Source: Paenibacillus sp. FSL H3-0469 (GTDB lineage Bacteria > Bacillota > Bacilli > Paenibacillales > Paenibacillaceae). Taken from it: a DNA stretch of 64,000 nucleotides. The stretch spans positions 2,666,001 to 2,730,000 of the forward strand of contig NZ_CP150302.1 of assembly GCF_038051945.1 (NCBI RefSeq). Reading direction: 5' to 3'. The number at the start of each line of letters is the position of its first letter. Position 1 is the first letter of the stretch. Shown here in pieces: positions 28,292 to 37,119 of the stretch. The notes under the pieces were generated by a model, which had not been told where the DNA came from, searched no databases, and saw only the letters and a list, made by a program, of their open reading frames with translations. The translations under genes and the position numbers were made by a program.

Positions 28292-28470
28292 AATGTGATC
28301 GGTTTTCCGTTTACATTTGGCCCACGCGCCTTCGCCCGGCACATTGTGATCGGTTTTCCGTCTACATTTGGCTCACGCGCCTTCGCTGAGCCCAATGTGA
28401 TCGGTTTTCCGTCTACATTGGGCTCATGCGCCTTCGCCGAGCCCAATGTGATCGGTTTTTCGTCTACATG
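28292..28470. repeat. Tandem 51-bp repeat, three and a half copies
   Basis: Units start at 28292, 28343 and 28394, with a partial at 28445, each built on GTGATCGGTTTTCCG then TACATT and GCGCCTTCGC. Period is exactly 51. A plus-strand frame across it gives a 17-residue repeat, but lacks a ribosome site. Confidence 0.9.
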
Positions 28471-28483
28471 CTTCTTAGTACAT

Positions 28484-28529
28484 TCAAAAAAGAACCTTCA
28501 AACCACAGCGCGTGGAATTGAAGGTTCTT
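28484..28529 (-). terminator. Terminator of the cellulase operon
   Basis: AAGAACCTTCAA pairs perfectly with TTGAAGGTTCTT, followed on the minus strand by six T residues, 59 bases past the GH48 stop. Confidence 0.85.
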
Positions 28530-28587
28530 CGTCGTTGATTAATCAAGATACAGAGTCACGCCGGGGCTGACTCACAGGGCGGCAGTC

Positions 28588-31479
28588 TTATTGCGGCTGA
28601 ACGCCCCAGACCAGTACACCGTTCAGATACAGCGGCATCCGGTTCCAGTCTGTGAAAGACGTTTTGGTTGCATCATAGGAGTAATCGTCAGCCTCATTGT
28701 AATTGCTCCAGTCGGTCTTGTTAATGCGCAGTTGAATCTCGCCGGTATTCGCACCTGCTGCCAGACTGCCAGCGCCGGCGCTGAAGGAGATCTCCAGATA
28801 ATGGTCTGCGCCTGTAACTGCTGAATCAAGCTTCACGAAGCTTCCCAGCACATTACTGCCGCCGAGGGCTGCATAATCGACATTGAACTGCTGTGCCCGC
28901 TCGCCGTCAATCGTGTAGTAATACCGTACCTTAACCTTGCTGAGGTCTACCGCTGTGGTCCCGTTATTGACAATCCGCAGTTGCGGACGGAACTGCGGAT
29001 CTGTGGCGTTCGTATCCGTTGTACGGTATTGAACGACCAAATTCCCTACGGCAGGCGTAGCGGTTGGTGCGACTGTCGGTGTAGCGGTTGGCGCTGTTGT
29101 CGGTGTAGCCGTTGGCGCTACTGTCGGTGTAGCTGTCGGAACTACTGTCGGTGTAGCTGTTGGCACTGTTGTCGGTGTAGCGGTTGGTGTTGCTGTCGGA
29201 GTAGCCGTTGGCGTGGTTGTAGGGGTAGCTGTCGGCATAGGGCCGCTGCCGTTATTAATCAGCCGGTCATACTCGGCATAGGCCGTAGCCATATCCACCT
29301 GTGACCAGAAGCGGTGATAGGTGAACTCAGGTGCGCCATTGTCCCAGGTTTTGGTGGTTTTATTGTAGGAAGTGTTGTATTTGTCTTCGAGATAACTCCA
29401 CTTGGGATCATTTTTGATATCCGGGAGAATATCGGTGTAGCTCGCATACACTCCATTGCCGCCCTTAGCCGGGTCAGATGGAACTGTCGCGTTCCCCGGA
29501 ATGGTATTGCCCTGGCCGAAGGTACCGCTCCAGCCTGCCGGGAAATAGACCTCTTTGGTGAAGAACCGGAAATAATCGGCACGCTTCTCCAGAGTGGTGA
29601 TTCCAAGTCCGTCATTGTAGCCCCAGGCGGTATCCAGCATGGACTTAGCCAGCTGCGAAGCGGTTCCGCCGAGCGCAGTGTAGTTGCCGTGCTCTGCTTT
29701 GTTCCCTGCGGCGAAGAACGTGAGGGCTTTGATATAGCTGCCCAGCACGCCGGTATCCTGCCCCGGGTCTTTCGTTACTGCCTTCAGGCTGCTGTTGCCG
29801 TTAAAAGTGCTGAAGCCGTTCCAGGTATCCGGCTGGCCGTGCCATTCCACATTGCCCGGAATCCAGAATTCGCCCGGTGCAGACACGGTAGCCACCTGCG
29901 GGTTGGCTCCGCCCAGAATCCGGTTGCCCTGCTGATCCAGATAATAGCCGGCGGTATCCGATACAGGACGGCTGCCTACAAAAGCATAATCTGAAGACCA
30001 GTCTATCCAATTCTCGATGACCCGTTTGGCCATTTTGAAATTATCCGAGGTGGTATCCCCGCTGGAAGCCAGGATATAATACAGCTCTGCTACGCGTTCC
30101 ATACTCCAGGACTGCATCCCGAACCAGTTGTTGGATGGCGGGTCCTGATAGACAGGCGCCTCATCGTAGAGCATGCCGTAGAACGTGCTGGCTCCGGCAG
30201 GATAAGCGCTGTACGAACCGCCATAGCTATTGGTGGCACCGCCTGCAATCGCTCCTTCAGAGGATTGCAGCCAGTTGTAGAATTCCAATTGGCGGGTCAG
30301 CGATTTGCTCCAATCCGTTCCGGCTGTTGCGGAGGATGGAACCAGCCCTGCGGTTGCTGTGGACAGCGCATAGGCTGCAACCACATTCTGGTACCCTTGG
30401 TGCGCATGGCTCGCACCGATTCTCCAGGCCCAGTCTCCGCCGCTGCCCAGACCGCCGCCCCAGGAGGTATACCAGGCCATCAGGTACTGGTTGGAATCCT
30501 TGCCGGTTCCCGGCTGAGGCGAACCGTTAGCCGCACTGCCGACCTTCTGGAAGTACTTATCATACATACCGTAACGGAGGAAGTCGCCCATTTTCTTGGC
30601 TTTGTTCAGATAGACCGTATTGGTATAACCGAGATCCTTGGCCCAGTACATAGCCTGCACAGCGCGTGCATCGGCGTCCGTAGCATTCGTGTAACGCCAC
30701 TGCGCGGAAGGCGCACTATTTTCCTTGGTGAACAGGCTCATGAAGCCTTCATTCGGCTTGCCGAAGGTCTTGTTATCCTGTGAAGGATGGGAGACCGCCT
30801 CCCACACCGATTCCTGCACGCCTCGCTGGAAGGTGTTCACATAGCTGGCGGTATGATTAGGATTCAGCAGGTTGCCGAACCCATACCAGTTGTCCACATC
30901 CACCAGCCAGTGCATCAGATAAGTCTGGTTATTGCCGTAGGTGGCCTTCAGCTCTGCATCGAGCGGGTCCTTACCCGGCGTGTACTTGCCGTTCAGTGCG
31001 CTTGGATACTGATCCGGCTGAGGAAGCTCCGAGGCGTAGGTGGCCGGGCTGTTCGGGTTGTAGCTGCTCATCGTCGGCTGCTCCTGCACACCGTCGCCTT
31101 CATTAATCGGAATGATGTATTTCTCCATGTTGTCCCAGGCGGATTCGAGCTTGCTCCAGTCCCCGGTGTTATGGCCGTACAGCACTTCAAGCCACATCCA
31201 GTAGCTATAGGCTTCGGAGGTAGTCATATGCCCATAGTTGGGCGCCTCGCTGAGCAGGGTCTCTACCGCATGATACGGGATACCTTCAGCCGAGAAATAC
31301 CCGCTGGCCGGGTCCTTCAGCTGGTCATACAATTGCAGGAATCGGGTCTTCTCCACCGATGCCGCCTTGGCGGTTCCCGGGCTGAAGTTTAAGATTCCGC
31401 TGGTGAGGGAAAGGGTCAGAACAGCAGTCATGACTATGGAGGCCGGTTTCTTGAATGAACGTAGCTTCATCTTCATCAT
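28588..31479 (-). CDS. GH48 cellobiohydrolase with C-terminal CBM3
   Basis: A 963-residue secreted exoglucanase that releases cellobiose from the reducing ends of cellulose. Signal peptide about 1-40; GH48 (alpha/alpha)6 barrel about 45-690, with the catalytic acid Glu in TSEAYSYWMWLEVLYG; then a Pro/Thr linker of eight-residue repeats (about 745-808) and a CBM3 module (about 810-963) for crystalline cellulose. No dockerin is present, so this is a free enzyme and not part of a cellulosome. It follows the GH9 gene by 27 bases and shares its promoter and terminator. The GH9/GH48 pair is the standard synergistic couple of bacterial cellulose degradation. Confidence 0.95.
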   Translation of the reverse strand: MMKMKLRSFKKPASIVMTAVLTLSLTSGILNFSPGTAKAASVEKTRFLQLYDQLKDPASGYFSAEGIPYHAVETLLSEAPNYGHMTTSEAYSYWMWLEVLYGHNTGDWSKLESAWDNMEKYIIPINEGDGVQEQPTMSSYNPNSPATYASELPQPDQYPSALNGKYTPGKDPLDAELKATYGNNQTYLMHWLVDVDNWYGFGNLLNPNHTASYVNTFQRGVQESVWEAVSHPSQDNKTFGKPNEGFMSLFTKENSAPSAQWRYTNATDADARAVQAMYWAKDLGYTNTVYLNKAKKMGDFLRYGMYDKYFQKVGSAANGSPQPGTGKDSNQYLMAWYTSWGGGLGSGGDWAWRIGASHAHQGYQNVVAAYALSTATAGLVPSSATAGTDWSKSLTRQLEFYNWLQSSEGAIAGGATNSYGGSYSAYPAGASTFYGMLYDEAPVYQDPPSNNWFGMQSWSMERVAELYYILASSGDTTSDNFKMAKRVIENWIDWSSDYAFVGSRPVSDTAGYYLDQQGNRILGGANPQVATVSAPGEFWIPGNVEWHGQPDTWNGFSTFNGNSSLKAVTKDPGQDTGVLGSYIKALTFFAAGNKAEHGNYTALGGTASQLAKSMLDTAWGYNDGLGITTLEKRADYFRFFTKEVYFPAGWSGTFGQGNTIPGNATVPSDPAKGGNGVYASYTDILPDIKNDPKWSYLEDKYNTSYNKTTKTWDNGAPEFTYHRFWSQVDMATAYAEYDRLINNGSGPMPTATPTTTPTATPTATPTATPTTVPTATPTVVPTATPTVAPTATPTTAPTATPTVAPTATPAVGNLVVQYRTTDTNATDPQFRPQLRIVNNGTTAVDLSKVKVRYYYTIDGERAQQFNVDYAALGGSNVLGSFVKLDSAVTGADHYLEISFSAGAGSLAAGANTGEIQLRINKTDWSNYNEADDYSYDATKTSFTDWNRMPLYLNGVLVWGVQPQ
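29054..29239. repeat. 24-bp tandem repeats coding for the GH48 linker
   Basis: Seven full units and a partial, each 24 bases, encode variants of the octapeptide PTATPTVA. The coding repeats could gain or lose units by slippage without shifting the frame. Confidence 0.85.
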
Positions 31480-31506
31480 TTCGGCATACTTCCTCTCTGG
31501 TATGGT

Positions 31507-34242
31507 TTAGGGTTCGAGGCCCCAGACAAGTGTTCCTCCACGGTACAGGGTGACTTTGTTCCAATCCGCGAAGGTCTGCTGGGTACCGCCATAGGAATAG
31601 TCATTGCTCTCATTGTAGGCCGTCCAATCGGACTTGTTGAAGCGCACTTGAATTTCCCCGCTGTCTGCCCCTGGCGCCAGGCTTCCTGCTCCTGCCGCAA
31701 AAGAAATCTCCAAATACGAATCAGCCAGTGCCGTAGGCGCACTCAGCTTCCCGAAGGTTCCGCTCACGTTGCCGCTGCCGACCTGGGCGTAATCACAGTG
31801 GAATTCCTGCGGCTTGTCCCCGTCAACAGTATAATAGTAACGCAGCTTCAGACCGCTGAGCGGAATGGCCTCGGTTCCTGTATTGATAATCCGGAACTGG
31901 CTGCGGATCTGCGAATCCCCGGGACTGGTATCATTGGTGCGGTACTGCACACGCAGAGCGCCGGCAGGCACTGTAATCTCGCGCGGCTTGGCGCTCACCT
32001 GTACAGACGCTGTACTCTCCCCTACGCTGTTTGAAGCGGTTACCACATAATAATAGTCCACTCCGTTCGTTAGTCCGCTGTCGCTGTAGACTGCTGAAGT
32101 AGATGTACCCACTGTAGTGTACGGTCCGCCGCTCACCAGAGAGCGTTTGACGGTATACGACGTTGCACCGCTGACTGCATTCCAGCTCAAGGCTACGCTG
32201 GCGTTGCCGGGCTCAGCCTGGAGGCCCGACGGACGTCCCGGAACCTGCGGTTCACCTGGCGTTCCGCCGCCGGAAGGCAGCTCCCCGTACACTTTGACAC
32301 CTGCATCGTATACCGGGATATAAGGGTTCTTCGTTGCCGCTGAAGCATTCGCAGCCACTCCCTTGAAGGAGAAGTCATTGCTGTTGTCCCAGAAGGTGGT
32401 GTTCAGCGGTCCGGCAATGCGGAACTGAACCTCCTTGCGGTAAGCAGACTGTCCTCCCGGATAGATCGGGGTGCCGGAGAAATCTACTTTGGTGTAGTAG
32501 ATATGGTTCGCTTCATCGTAAGGCAGCAGCTGCGAGACAGTGGCTCCCTGGTTATAGCCTCCGGCCTTAACCGTGATATCGCCGGGACCATATCCCGCAG
32601 CAACAGCCTCGCTGATGTCCAGATAATAGTTGAAGGACAGCTGGCTGCTCGAGCGGGCAGGCCATGCGGAACGGTTATTGAGGACCGCGCGGATCTCCAC
32701 AAAATTGCTGCCGCTGGCATTCACGGAAGTCTCCGTGAACATCTCATCCTCACGCGTTTCGGCCGGCGGGAAGTTCGCAAGCGGGCTCTGCCCCTGTCCG
32801 TGAAGCATCATCATCCGGGCCAGAGAGCCGGTAAAGGCCGAATTGTAATCGGTTGCAACTTCATTCGAGACATAATCGCTGATCGCATCGGTGTAAGCAT
32901 CGGTCTTGGAGGGTCCGCCAACAAGTGCGCCGTAGAGCACATGCCGGTGGTTGGCCGGAGTAGTCTGGCTGTCGCTCCAGGAGCCGTGTGAGGTGCGGTG
33001 GTGAGGATGCTCAGGTGCATTCGCGCCGAAGCCGATGACATAGCTGCTATTTCGCGGATTGTCGCCCAGCATATAGTTAATCTGGCGCTCTGCGAAGGCT
33101 TGGGCGGTATTCTTTTTCACCGGATCAGTAACCCAGTCTGCATAGACAAAAGCAAGGAAAGCATGGTTGGCTGCATACCGCAGCGCCCCCCATTGATCCA
33201 GATGGGCCAGCCCGCCTGGAGTATACGTTACCCGGTCAGAGGTGCCGTTAACTCCAGTCGTCCAAAACTGCATATTACGTTCCGTGGACTGGATGAACTT
33301 GGGGTCCTCAGTGATGCGGGACAACAGCAGTTGTGCCCCATAATGCTTGTCATCCCAGGATTGGGTCCATTGGTAGCCCCAGTCACCGGCCTGGTTGGTG
33401 CCCCACAGATCACTGGCGGCAACCGCCTTGTCCAGATAGGCCTGCTCACCGGTCGCCAGGTATAGCCAGACACCGCCCCAGCTTAATTCATCGGCATAGC
33501 TGCTCCATGAATTGTAATACTGCTTGGCGTCAGTGATGGTATCGGAGTAAGCCCCCCGGTACGTATCGGCAAAATTGTATAATTGCTTGGCATGCAGCAG
33601 GAGCTTGTCCGCATAAACGGGATCTGAATCCCTGAAAATAATGGAAGCCGAGGCAAGGGCGGCGGCAGTCTCACCAGCCAGATCCGAGCCGGGATGTGCA
33701 GCATCAATTTTGTAGGCCGGGCGCGCCATAGGCATGACCTCCGCCGGTCCCCACCAGTTATGGTCCGCCGTGCCGTTACCTACCTGTCCCCACAGCTCAT
33801 TCGGCGCAGTATGCGCTTTCACAAAATAGTCTGTAGCCCAGCGGATATTGTCCAGAATCTCATCAAGCTGCCCGGACTGCACGTAACCATCCTTGTATTC
33901 ATAGACCGACCATGCCAGCATGGTCGCAGTATACGCCATCGGAAAACCGAATTTGACATGATCCCCTGCGTCGTACCAGCCTCCCGTCAGGTCATGGCCG
34001 ACATCGGCACCATCCTGCAGCCCCGAGTCGCCTCTCCATTCCACGCGGTTATCCGCCGGCAGCTCACCCGAACGCTGGGCCTCGTAGAAATAGATCGATT
34101 TCTGCAGTGCCTCTGCATAATTAAATCCGGCGCTTGCCGCTTCGGCGACAGACGGGCGGACAGCCGTCCCTGAACCAATGGTGAAGGCCAACATCAGGCT
34201 TAGTGAAGCGATACAGCCGGTCTTCCGTTTACTTTGACTCAT
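31507..34242 (-). CDS. GH9 endoglucanase with CBM3c, Fn3 and CBM3 modules
   Basis: A 911-residue secreted cellulase. Signal peptide about 1-36; GH9 catalytic domain about 38-480 with GGWYDAGDHVKFGFPM (catalytic Asp), HHRTSHGSW, and EVATDYNSAF (acid Glu). A CBM3c-type module (about 505-655) usually makes GH9 enzymes processive. An Fn3 domain (about 680-765) and a terminal CBM3 (about 770-911) complete the layout, which is that of theme B GH9 cellulases. The start ATG has AGGGAGA upstream. It is the first gene of the cellulase operon. The upstream 495 bases contain A+T-rich sequence but no certain operator; no clear CcpA site was seen. Confidence 0.95.
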   Translation of the reverse strand: MSQSKRKTGCIASLSLMLAFTIGSGTAVRPSVAEAASAGFNYAEALQKSIYFYEAQRSGELPADNRVEWRGDSGLQDGADVGHDLTGGWYDAGDHVKFGFPMAYTATMLAWSVYEYKDGYVQSGQLDEILDNIRWATDYFVKAHTAPNELWGQVGNGTADHNWWGPAEVMPMARPAYKIDAAHPGSDLAGETAAALASASIIFRDSDPVYADKLLLHAKQLYNFADTYRGAYSDTITDAKQYYNSWSSYADELSWGGVWLYLATGEQAYLDKAVAASDLWGTNQAGDWGYQWTQSWDDKHYGAQLLLSRITEDPKFIQSTERNMQFWTTGVNGTSDRVTYTPGGLAHLDQWGALRYAANHAFLAFVYADWVTDPVKKNTAQAFAERQINYMLGDNPRNSSYVIGFGANAPEHPHHRTSHGSWSDSQTTPANHRHVLYGALVGGPSKTDAYTDAISDYVSNEVATDYNSAFTGSLARMMMLHGQGQSPLANFPPAETREDEMFTETSVNASGSNFVEIRAVLNNRSAWPARSSSQLSFNYYLDISEAVAAGYGPGDITVKAGGYNQGATVSQLLPYDEANHIYYTKVDFSGTPIYPGGQSAYRKEVQFRIAGPLNTTFWDNSNDFSFKGVAANASAATKNPYIPVYDAGVKVYGELPSGGGTPGEPQVPGRPSGLQAEPGNASVALSWNAVSGATSYTVKRSLVSGGPYTTVGTSTSAVYSDSGLTNGVDYYYVVTASNSVGESTASVQVSAKPREITVPAGALRVQYRTNDTSPGDSQIRSQFRIINTGTEAIPLSGLKLRYYYTVDGDKPQEFHCDYAQVGSGNVSGTFGKLSAPTALADSYLEISFAAGAGSLAPGADSGEIQVRFNKSDWTAYNESNDYSYGGTQQTFADWNKVTLYRGGTLVWGLEP

Positions 34243-34640
34243 TCTTGCTCATCTCCCTTCGTTTTCTTGCTTTTTCAGTCCGTCAAGACTCTGACACGCA
34301 CAAATACCTCCCCAGTGTCCATAATTAGACATCATATTTAGGCACGTTCCATATACCACCTCCATCTTACAAATTAAGGTAAAATACCCCTACCTACACA
34401 TATACCACATACAGTAAATTAATTCTATATATTTACATTATATTTTTCTGAGGATACCGGTTTTTTGTCAAATTATTTCCATTTTCATCATATTTACCGT
34501 TCCAGCGTCAGCCATTGGTGGTGGAATGCACAGTTGACGCCGCCTAACGGAGTCTCCATACAACTAAATATAGGGCTGAACATTCAGCAAACGCAGCCCA
34601 AACGAGCAAGCCCGCCATTTACTCAGAAGCCTACAACGTC
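34243..34640. other. Upstream region of the cellulase operon
   Basis: Non-coding and A+T-rich near 34380-34450, the likely promoter zone. I could not assign -35 and -10 boxes or a catabolite repression site with confidence. No small gene was seen. Confidence 0.4.
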
Positions 34641-34683
34641 AAAAAGAGCAGCCTCCTCCGGTTAGGGAGAATGGCTGCTCTCT
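34641..34683 (-). terminator. Terminator of rarA
   Basis: AGAGCAGCC pairs with GGCTGCTCT with a loop of about 19 bases, followed on the minus strand by five T residues, 55 bases after the rarA stop. Confidence 0.8.
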
Positions 34684-34737
34684 GTTTGTAAAATGTGTAG
34701 TTGGCTGGAGCAGACGGAGCGGGCTCTCACCGAAGCC

Positions 34738-36042
34738 CTACTGCCCGCGCCGCAGCTGCTGGTTATGGCGGATCTTGGCCTCGTTGCCCTGCTCGGTGGC
34801 CTGATAGAAGACCTTGCGGGCGATTGCCTTCGGCAAATAGTCCTGCTTCACATAATGGCCAGGAAAATTATGCGGGTACTGGTAGCCCTCATGGCCCAAT
34901 TGGGCCGCGCCTTTATAGTGCGTATCCCGCAAATGCAGCGGCACCTCGGCCGACTTCAGATCCTCCAGACTGTTCATGACGTTCGCGATAGCGGTCACTA
35001 CCCCGTCTGATTTGGGGCTCTCTACGGCGAACAGAATCGCCTGCGCAATATTCAGCTTCGCCTCCGGCCAGCCGTTATTACGGTAGGCATCCAGCGCACT
35101 GACCGCCTGGACCATCGCCTGCGGGTTCGCCAGGCCAATATCCTCACTGCTGGCTGCGATCAGGCGGCGGATGAAGGTCATCGGGTCCATTCCCAGCTTC
35201 TCCACCGCGTAGAGGAACCAGAACAGGGCGGCGTCACTGGAGCCGCGGATGCTTTTGTGAAAAGCGGATAGCACATCGTACTGCGTCGACTCGTCCGCTT
35301 TGACAATCGGGCGGCGGATCGACTCCTCCGCCACCGCAAGCGTAATATGCACGCTGCCGTCACGCTCCGGCGCCGTAGTCATCGCCGCCAGCTCCAGAGC
35401 ATTCAAGGCCCGGCGGATATCGCCGTTCGCCATGGCGGCGATATGCAGCAGCGCGTCTTCATCAGCCTTCAGGTCCATGAAGCCGAGCCCCCGCTGATCG
35501 TCAGCAAGCGCCCGCTTCATCGCAATCAGGCTATGTTCGCTGGTCAGGGACTCCAGCTGGAATAAGGTCGAGCGGCTCATCAGGGCTCCATTCACATAAT
35601 GGAACGGATTCTCCGTTGTCGCACCGATGAAGGTAATCGTCCCCTTCTCCACGGCCGGCAGCAGCGCATCCTGGCGGGAGCTGTTGAAGCGGTGCACCTC
35701 GTCCAGGAACAGAATCGTCTTCGAGCCGTACAGCGCCTTATTGCTCTGTGCGCGTTCAATGACCTCACGCACATCCTTCACCGAAGCCTCCACCGCATTC
35801 AGCCGTACGAATTCACCTTGGGTGTGATGCGATATGATATGGGCCAGAGTGGTTTTGCCGCAGCCCGGAGGCCCGTAGAGCAGGATAGAAGAGACCTGAT
35901 CCGCTTCAATCGCTCTGCGGAGCAGCTTGCCCTTGCCTACAATATGCTCCTGTCCGATATATTCATCCAGATTGCCGGGCCGCATCCGGTCTGCAAGCAG
36001 CCGTCCGCTTCCCTGATCTTCACCCTGCGAGAATAAATCCAT
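34738..36042 (-). CDS. rarA: Replication-associated recombination protein A (RarA/MgsA)
   Basis: A 434-residue AAA+ ATPase that acts at stalled replication forks. Walker A is YGPPGCGKTTLAH and Walker B is LFLDEVHRFN; the sensor region TIFIGATTENPF follows. The C-terminal half (about 250-430) is the MgsA tetramerisation domain. In Bacillus rarA (yrvN) lies between tcdA (yrvM) and cymR; here the neighbours are separated by inserted genes on both sides. The start ATG has AAGGAAG upstream. Confidence 0.95.
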   Translation of the reverse strand: MDLFSQGEDQGSGRLLADRMRPGNLDEYIGQEHIVGKGKLLRRAIEADQVSSILLYGPPGCGKTTLAHIISHHTQGEFVRLNAVEASVKDVREVIERAQSNKALYGSKTILFLDEVHRFNSSRQDALLPAVEKGTITFIGATTENPFHYVNGALMSRSTLFQLESLTSEHSLIAMKRALADDQRGLGFMDLKADEDALLHIAAMANGDIRRALNALELAAMTTAPERDGSVHITLAVAEESIRRPIVKADESTQYDVLSAFHKSIRGSSDAALFWFLYAVEKLGMDPMTFIRRLIAASSEDIGLANPQAMVQAVSALDAYRNNGWPEAKLNIAQAILFAVESPKSDGVVTAIANVMNSLEDLKSAEVPLHLRDTHYKGAAQLGHEGYQYPHNFPGHYVKQDYLPKAIARKVFYQATEQGNEAKIRHNQQLRRGQ

Positions 36043-36123
36043 TCCTACACTTCCTTGCTATCATCTAAGATTTCGATAGAATACATACACTTCTCCTATC
36101 ATACCATACCTGCACCGGCCGTT

Positions 36124-36170
36124 AAAAAGAGCATGACCCCGCCGCCACCGGCGGGAGCCATGCTCTTTGT
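36124..36170 (-). terminator. Terminator of the CD3324-like gene
   Basis: AAAGAGCATG pairs with CATGCTCTTT around a second GC-rich stem (CCCGCCG/CGGCGGG). T residues flank both sides, so it may work in both directions. Confidence 0.8.
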
Positions 36171-36175
36171 TCTAT

Positions 36176-36215
36176 AATTAGAACTCATATACGTTAATTA
36201 GAACTCATATACGTT
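36176..36215. repeat. Perfect 20-bp tandem duplication
   Basis: AATTAGAACTCATATACGTT occurs twice, directly abutting, between the terminator and the 3' end of the CD3324-like gene. Confidence 0.95.
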
Positions 36216-36220
36216 CCAGA

Positions 36221-36511
36221 CTAGCGGTTCATCGCCAGCCGCGTTTGCCGCATTTTTGAAATGATCTTGCGGATGCTTTCTTCGGATAAATGATATCTCT
36301 TCTGCAGCTCGTTCACCGAGCAGCCGCTGCTGTGACTACAGAAGATCTCTTCGTTGCGGGCAGCAATCTCTTGCCGGGAGCCGCTGTTCTCGCCCCATCT
36401 TACCCGTTCTTCCGCTTTCTTCGGGATGTATAACAGCTCACCCTGTATGTAACCCTGCAGCTCTTCGAGCAGCCCCGGGGGGAGCACATCCTTTCCATTG
36501 ACGTAACTCAC
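36221..36511 (-). CDS. CD3324 family small protein (HTH-like)
   Basis: A 96-residue protein. A GTG at 36511 gives the family-like start MSYVNGKDVLPPGLLEEL with AAGGAGG 9 bases upstream; the TTG six bases earlier would sit too close to that site. The middle GELLYIPKKAEERVRWGENSGSR and the C-terminal helix-turn-helix-like part (VNELQKRYHLSEESIRKIISKM) match the CD3324 family as I know it. Such proteins are common in spore-formers and are not well characterised. DNA binding is a guess from the C-terminus. Confidence 0.8.
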   Translation of the reverse strand: MSYVNGKDVLPPGLLEELQGYIQGELLYIPKKAEERVRWGENSGSRQEIAARNEEIFCSHSSGCSVNELQKRYHLSEESIRKIISKMRQTRLAMNR

Positions 36512-36578
36512 GTTCAATTTCCTCCTTCAACAGGTGTGTTCCGTTCAGTCCGATCACTGTGCTGTTCAGAATAATCAT
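36438..36578 (-). CDS. Possible overlapping upstream small ORF
   Basis: A 46-residue frame starts at ATG 36578 with a very strong AAAGGAGG site 8 bases upstream. It runs past and overlaps the start of the CD3324-like gene in another frame by 74 bases. The product begins MIILNSTVIGLNGTHLL and has no known domain. It may be a leader that couples or limits translation of the next gene, or a non-functional frame behind a duplicated ribosome site. Confidence 0.35.
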   Translation of the reverse strand: MIILNSTVIGLNGTHLLKEEIERELRQWKGCAPPGAARRAAGLHTG

Positions 36579-37119
36579 TCCACCTGCCTCCTTTCTTCTC
36601 CTCAAATTTGGTAAATCACCTAAATACATTATATTAAACCCTACGGTTATCGTCTACATTCATTATGGATCAGCGATCTGTCAGTACTTGGTCAGTGTCA
36701 TTCTATATATTGTAGGAACCGGAATTACATATGCTCGTGTCCGCTCGTTATACATAAGGAGGCCTCGCGGCCTCCCCTTAAACAGGTCTCCGTCTTAGAC
36801 GGAAACCACCTCGTATTCTGAAAACATATCTTCAGCCTCCTTCCAGAAGTAATCTTGCCCGGCCGGACACTTATTATTAAGCCACAGGCCGCCCGGGGTT
36901 ACAAGTTCAAGAATAGTTATAATCGTTCTCCACCTGAAAAGCTGGCGCGCGTACTACCTGGAACGGGGAGTAGTTTGAGAAGAATTCGAGTTATTTTTTT
37001 GACGAAATACTAATTATTTAGTCGATTCCTGTCGAAATATATATTAAAATATCTAGTTACTTCGAGATATGGAAATAAATTTTAACCGCCATCCATTCAG
37101 AAATTCAGGAGGAACTTCC
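36579..37119. other. Intergenic region before the chemoreceptor gene
   Basis: About 540 bases. It holds a GC-rich hairpin at 36756-36779 (AAGGAGGCC/GGCCTCCCCTT) of unknown role and an A+T-rich promoter zone at 36980-37060. A weak sigma-D-like pattern (TAAT, 16 bases, GTCGAAAT) lies in that zone. No gene was seen. Confidence 0.4.

Noticed and set aside
28292-28470. CRISPR array
   Set aside because: The units are joined head to tail without unique spacers and no cas genes are nearby.
28217-28570. Plus-strand frame with 17-residue repeats
   Set aside because: It has no ribosome site and starts directly at the mnmA stop. The 51-bp DNA repeat keeps the frame open by arithmetic, and the end is a terminator stem.
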